Shown here piece after piece: positions 62,340 through 64,000 of a stretch of DNA of 64,000 nucleotides. Below the pieces are notes generated by a model. That model was not told the origin of the DNA and searched no databases. It saw only the letters and a list, made by a program, of their open reading frames with translations. The translations under genes and the position numbers were made by a program. The stretch is from Nitricoxidireducens sp046726235 (GTDB taxonomy: Bacteria; Pseudomonadota; Gammaproteobacteria; Burkholderiales; Rhodocyclaceae). Position 1 is the stretch's first letter. The number at the start of each line of letters is the position of its first letter. The DNA is taken from positions 434,001 through 498,000 of the forward strand of contig JBKPAD010000010.1 of assembly GCA_046726235.1 (NCBI GenBank), given 5' to 3'.

Positions 62340-63815
62340 ATGCCATCGACCGCGCCGAGCCGAATCGCAAGCCTGCCGCAAGCGAGGCCGGCTCCATCTC
62401 TGCCCCGTCCCGCCCACCAGGTCCCGATCCGCTTCCAGCGCGCGACGGCCCTGACGCTCGGCTGGAACAACATCCTGCAGTTGCTCGGCGCCCTGCTCGA
62501 CCCAGCCGTCCTCGTCATCTCGCTCTGGATCACCGGCGTTCTCGCCGAGGGCGCGCTGACGCCGCCCTACCTGATCCTCTCCCTCGTCGTCTTCTCGCTG
62601 ACCATGCCCGGCACCTCGCGGCTGAAGCTGACCGGCTGGTATCTGGCGCGCAGCATCGCCTTCGACTGGGGCATCGTCGCCGGCCTGCTGCTGTTCTTCG
62701 GCTACGCCAGCAGCTACCTGTTCGCCTTCGAACCGATGCCGCTGCTGCTGTGGATGGCCCTGGCGCCGGTGGCGCAGTTCGGCGCCAACGTTGCGCTGCG
62801 CCGGCTGGCGCCCTCCATCCTGGCCCTCCAGGGCGAACCGCGCCGCGTCGTCATCGTCGGCATCAACGAGGCCGGGACCATGCTGGCGAACGAACTGACC
62901 AGCAACCCCTACGCCGCCAACCGCCTGCTCGGCTTCTTCGACGACCGGCTCGCCGACCGCGTGGTGCGCGGCCCGATTCCGCCACGCCTGGGCACGCTCG
63001 ACGAACTGCCGCGCTTCGTCGCCGCGGAGCGCATCGACGCCATCTACATCTCGCTGCCGATGGCCGCTCAGCCGCGCATCGTGCAGCTCCTCGACGCGCT
63101 CGGCGACACCACCGTATCGATCCACTTCGTGCCGGACATCTTCCTCACCGAACTCGTGCAGGGCCGCTTCGACTCCGTCGGCAACATTCCCATCGTCACC
63201 GTCTGCGAGAGCCCGTTCTCCGGCACCAACGGCATCGTCAAGCGCGTCTCGGACGTCATCCTGGCGACGCTGATCCTGATACTCATCGCTCCGCTGATGG
63301 CGCTGATCGCACTGGCCGTCAAGCTCACTTCGCCGGGACCCGTCATCTTCCGGCAGCGCCGCTACGGCCTCAACGGCGAGGAGATCCTGGTCAGCAAGTT
63401 CCGCTCGATGCGCGTCTGCGAGGACGGCGAGGAGATCCGCCAGGCGCAGAAGGACGACGACCGCATCACGCCCCTGGGCGCCTTCCTGCGCCGCACCTCG
63501 CTCGACGAACTGCCGCAGTTCTTCAACGTCCTGCAGGGCCGCATGAGCATCGTCGGGCCGCGCCCCCATGCCGTGGCCCACAACGAGCTCTATCGCAAGG
63601 TCATCAAGCGCTACATGATCCGCCACAAGGTCAAGCCGGGCATCACCGGCTGGGCGCAGGTCAACGGCTGGCGCGGCGAGACCGAGAGCCTCGACAAGAT
63701 GAAGATGCGCGTCGACTACGACCTCGCCTACCTGCGCAACTGGTCGCTGCGGCTCGACCTCTACATCATCCTCAAGACCATCCTCGTCGTCCTGCGCGAC
63801 CGCAACGCCTACTGA
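62340..63815 (+). CDS. undecaprenyl-phosphate sugar-phosphate transferase (WcaJ/EpsB type)
   Basis: 491 residues: an N-terminal cytoplasmic Pro-rich segment, four to five membrane helices (about 48-145), a Rossmann-like CoA-binding-type part (VVIVGINEAGTML) and a C-terminal bacterial sugar transferase domain with RVSDVILATLILILIAP, FRQRRYGLNGEEILVSKFRSM, TSLDELPQFFNVLQG, MSIVGPRPH and ITGWAQVNGWRG. It loads the first sugar phosphate onto the lipid carrier and so starts repeat-unit synthesis. Glucose is the usual sugar in this family. Confidence 0.95.
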   Translation: MPSTAPSRIASLPQARPAPSLPRPAHQVPIRFQRATALTLGWNNILQLLGALLDPAVLVISLWITGVLAEGALTPPYLILSLVVFSLTMPGTSRLKLTGWYLARSIAFDWGIVAGLLLFFGYASSYLFAFEPMPLLLWMALAPVAQFGANVALRRLAPSILALQGEPRRVVIVGINEAGTMLANELTSNPYAANRLLGFFDDRLADRVVRGPIPPRLGTLDELPRFVAAERIDAIYISLPMAAQPRIVQLLDALGDTTVSIHFVPDIFLTELVQGRFDSVGNIPIVTVCESPFSGTNGIVKRVSDVILATLILILIAPLMALIALAVKLTSPGPVIFRQRRYGLNGEEILVSKFRSMRVCEDGEEIRQAQKDDDRITPLGAFLRRTSLDELPQFFNVLQGRMSIVGPRPHAVAHNELYRKVIKRYMIRHKVKPGITGWAQVNGWRGETESLDKMKMRVDYDLAYLRNWSLRLDLYIILKTILVVLRDRNAY

Positions 63816-63823
63816 GGACGAAC

Positions 63824-64000
63824 ATGCCCAGCACAATCCGTTTGCACCGCGTCCTGCGCGCGCCGCCCGAGCGGGTCTATCGCGCCTTCCTCGACGCCGA
63901 AGCCATCGCCAAATGGCTGCCGCCGCACGGCTTCACCTGCAAGGTTTACCAGCTCGACGCCAGGGTCGGCGGCACCTACCGCATGTCCTTCACCAACTTC
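63824..64000 (+). CDS. SRPBCC/AHSA1-domain protein, N-terminal part (partial)
   Basis: 59 residues up to the window edge: MPSTIRLHRVLRAPPERVYRAFLDAEAIAKWLPPHGFTC... The order of a first strand, RAPPERVYRAF, then (D/E)AxxxAKWLPP and GGTYRMSF is typical of the activator-of-Hsp90-ATPase-1/START-like SRPBCC family. The ATG is 8 bp after the preceding stop, with GAGGA upstream. The rest lies beyond the window. Confidence 0.85.
   Translation, partial: MPSTIRLHRVLRAPPERVYRAFLDAEAIAKWLPPHGFTCKVYQLDARVGGTYRMSFTNF

Overview
The window is a GC-rich bacterial chromosome segment that reads as a betaproteobacterium, most like the Rhodocyclales/Burkholderiales/Nitrosomonadales lineages. The evidence is a caa3-type cytochrome oxidase cluster of betaproteobacterial layout (coxB-ctaD-small protein-ctaG-ctaE-SURF1), an AcoR/AcoD-type sigma54 aldehyde dehydrogenase locus, a PHA phasin, an ergothioneine egtD-egtB pair, and a type-B exosortase (XrtB/EpsI) exopolysaccharide locus with a PEP-CTERM substrate. 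The lineage call is inference. I found no tRNA, rRNA, CRISPR array, transposase or phage gene.

Layout. 0-5.5 kb: end of a Ku gene, an ElaB/DUF883-like protein, an NtrC-type response regulator, small membrane proteins, galU, a glycine-zipper stress protein. 5.6-11.5 kb: caa3 oxidase and assembly genes. 11.5-15.2 kb: divergent AcoR-like activator and aldehyde dehydrogenase with a sigma54 promoter between them. 15.5-21.7 kb: lipoprotein nitrite reductase NirK with a cytochrome c tail, divergent IscR-like Rrf2 regulator, PAS protein, Crp/Fnr regulator, 1-Cys peroxiredoxin, phasin. 21-26 kb: NarL-type two-component system, galE, WecG-type glycosyltransferase. 26.6-29.8 kb: ferritin-like protein coupled to phosphoketolase, plus a small membrane protein. 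30-35 kb: second NarL-type regulator, egtD-egtB, a possible hemerythrin-like protein, an exported protein faintly like spore transglutaminase. 35-40 kb: second Crp/Fnr paralogue, peroxiredoxin-glutaredoxin hybrid, and a run of small envelope/stress proteins. 40-58 kb: one long minus-strand exopolysaccharide operon (epsD-E-F-G-xrtB-epsI-gmd-fcl-wzx-wzy-glycosyltransferases-kinases-methyltransferase). 58-64 kb: deacetylase, diguanylate cyclase, epsL, PEP-CTERM protein, initiating sugar-phosphate transferase, start of an SRPBCC protein.

The genes suggest a respiring, PHA-storing, biofilm- or floc-forming bacterium. GalU and GalE supply UDP-sugars. Gmd and Fcl make GDP-fucose. An undecaprenyl-phosphate sugar transferase, several glycosyltransferases, a flippase, a polymerase and the EpsDEFGL export system would build a fucose-containing polymer. 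XrtB would process the PEP-CTERM protein.

The most unusual feature is a family of five composite repeats (about 265-350 bp; 4609, 15248, 26309, 34952, 50579). Each carries two long nested hairpins whose stems differ between copies with matching changes on both sides, while a purine-rich internal-loop sequence stays constant. All five lie just downstream of a gene, three of them between convergent genes. A second signal is a 16-bp TACCGGT-N2-ACCGGTA-like inverted heptamer upstream of nirK/rrf2, upstream of the NarL-type kinase operon, between its regulator gene and phasin, and upstream of a small membrane protein. It suggests a regulon for the NarL-type regulators.
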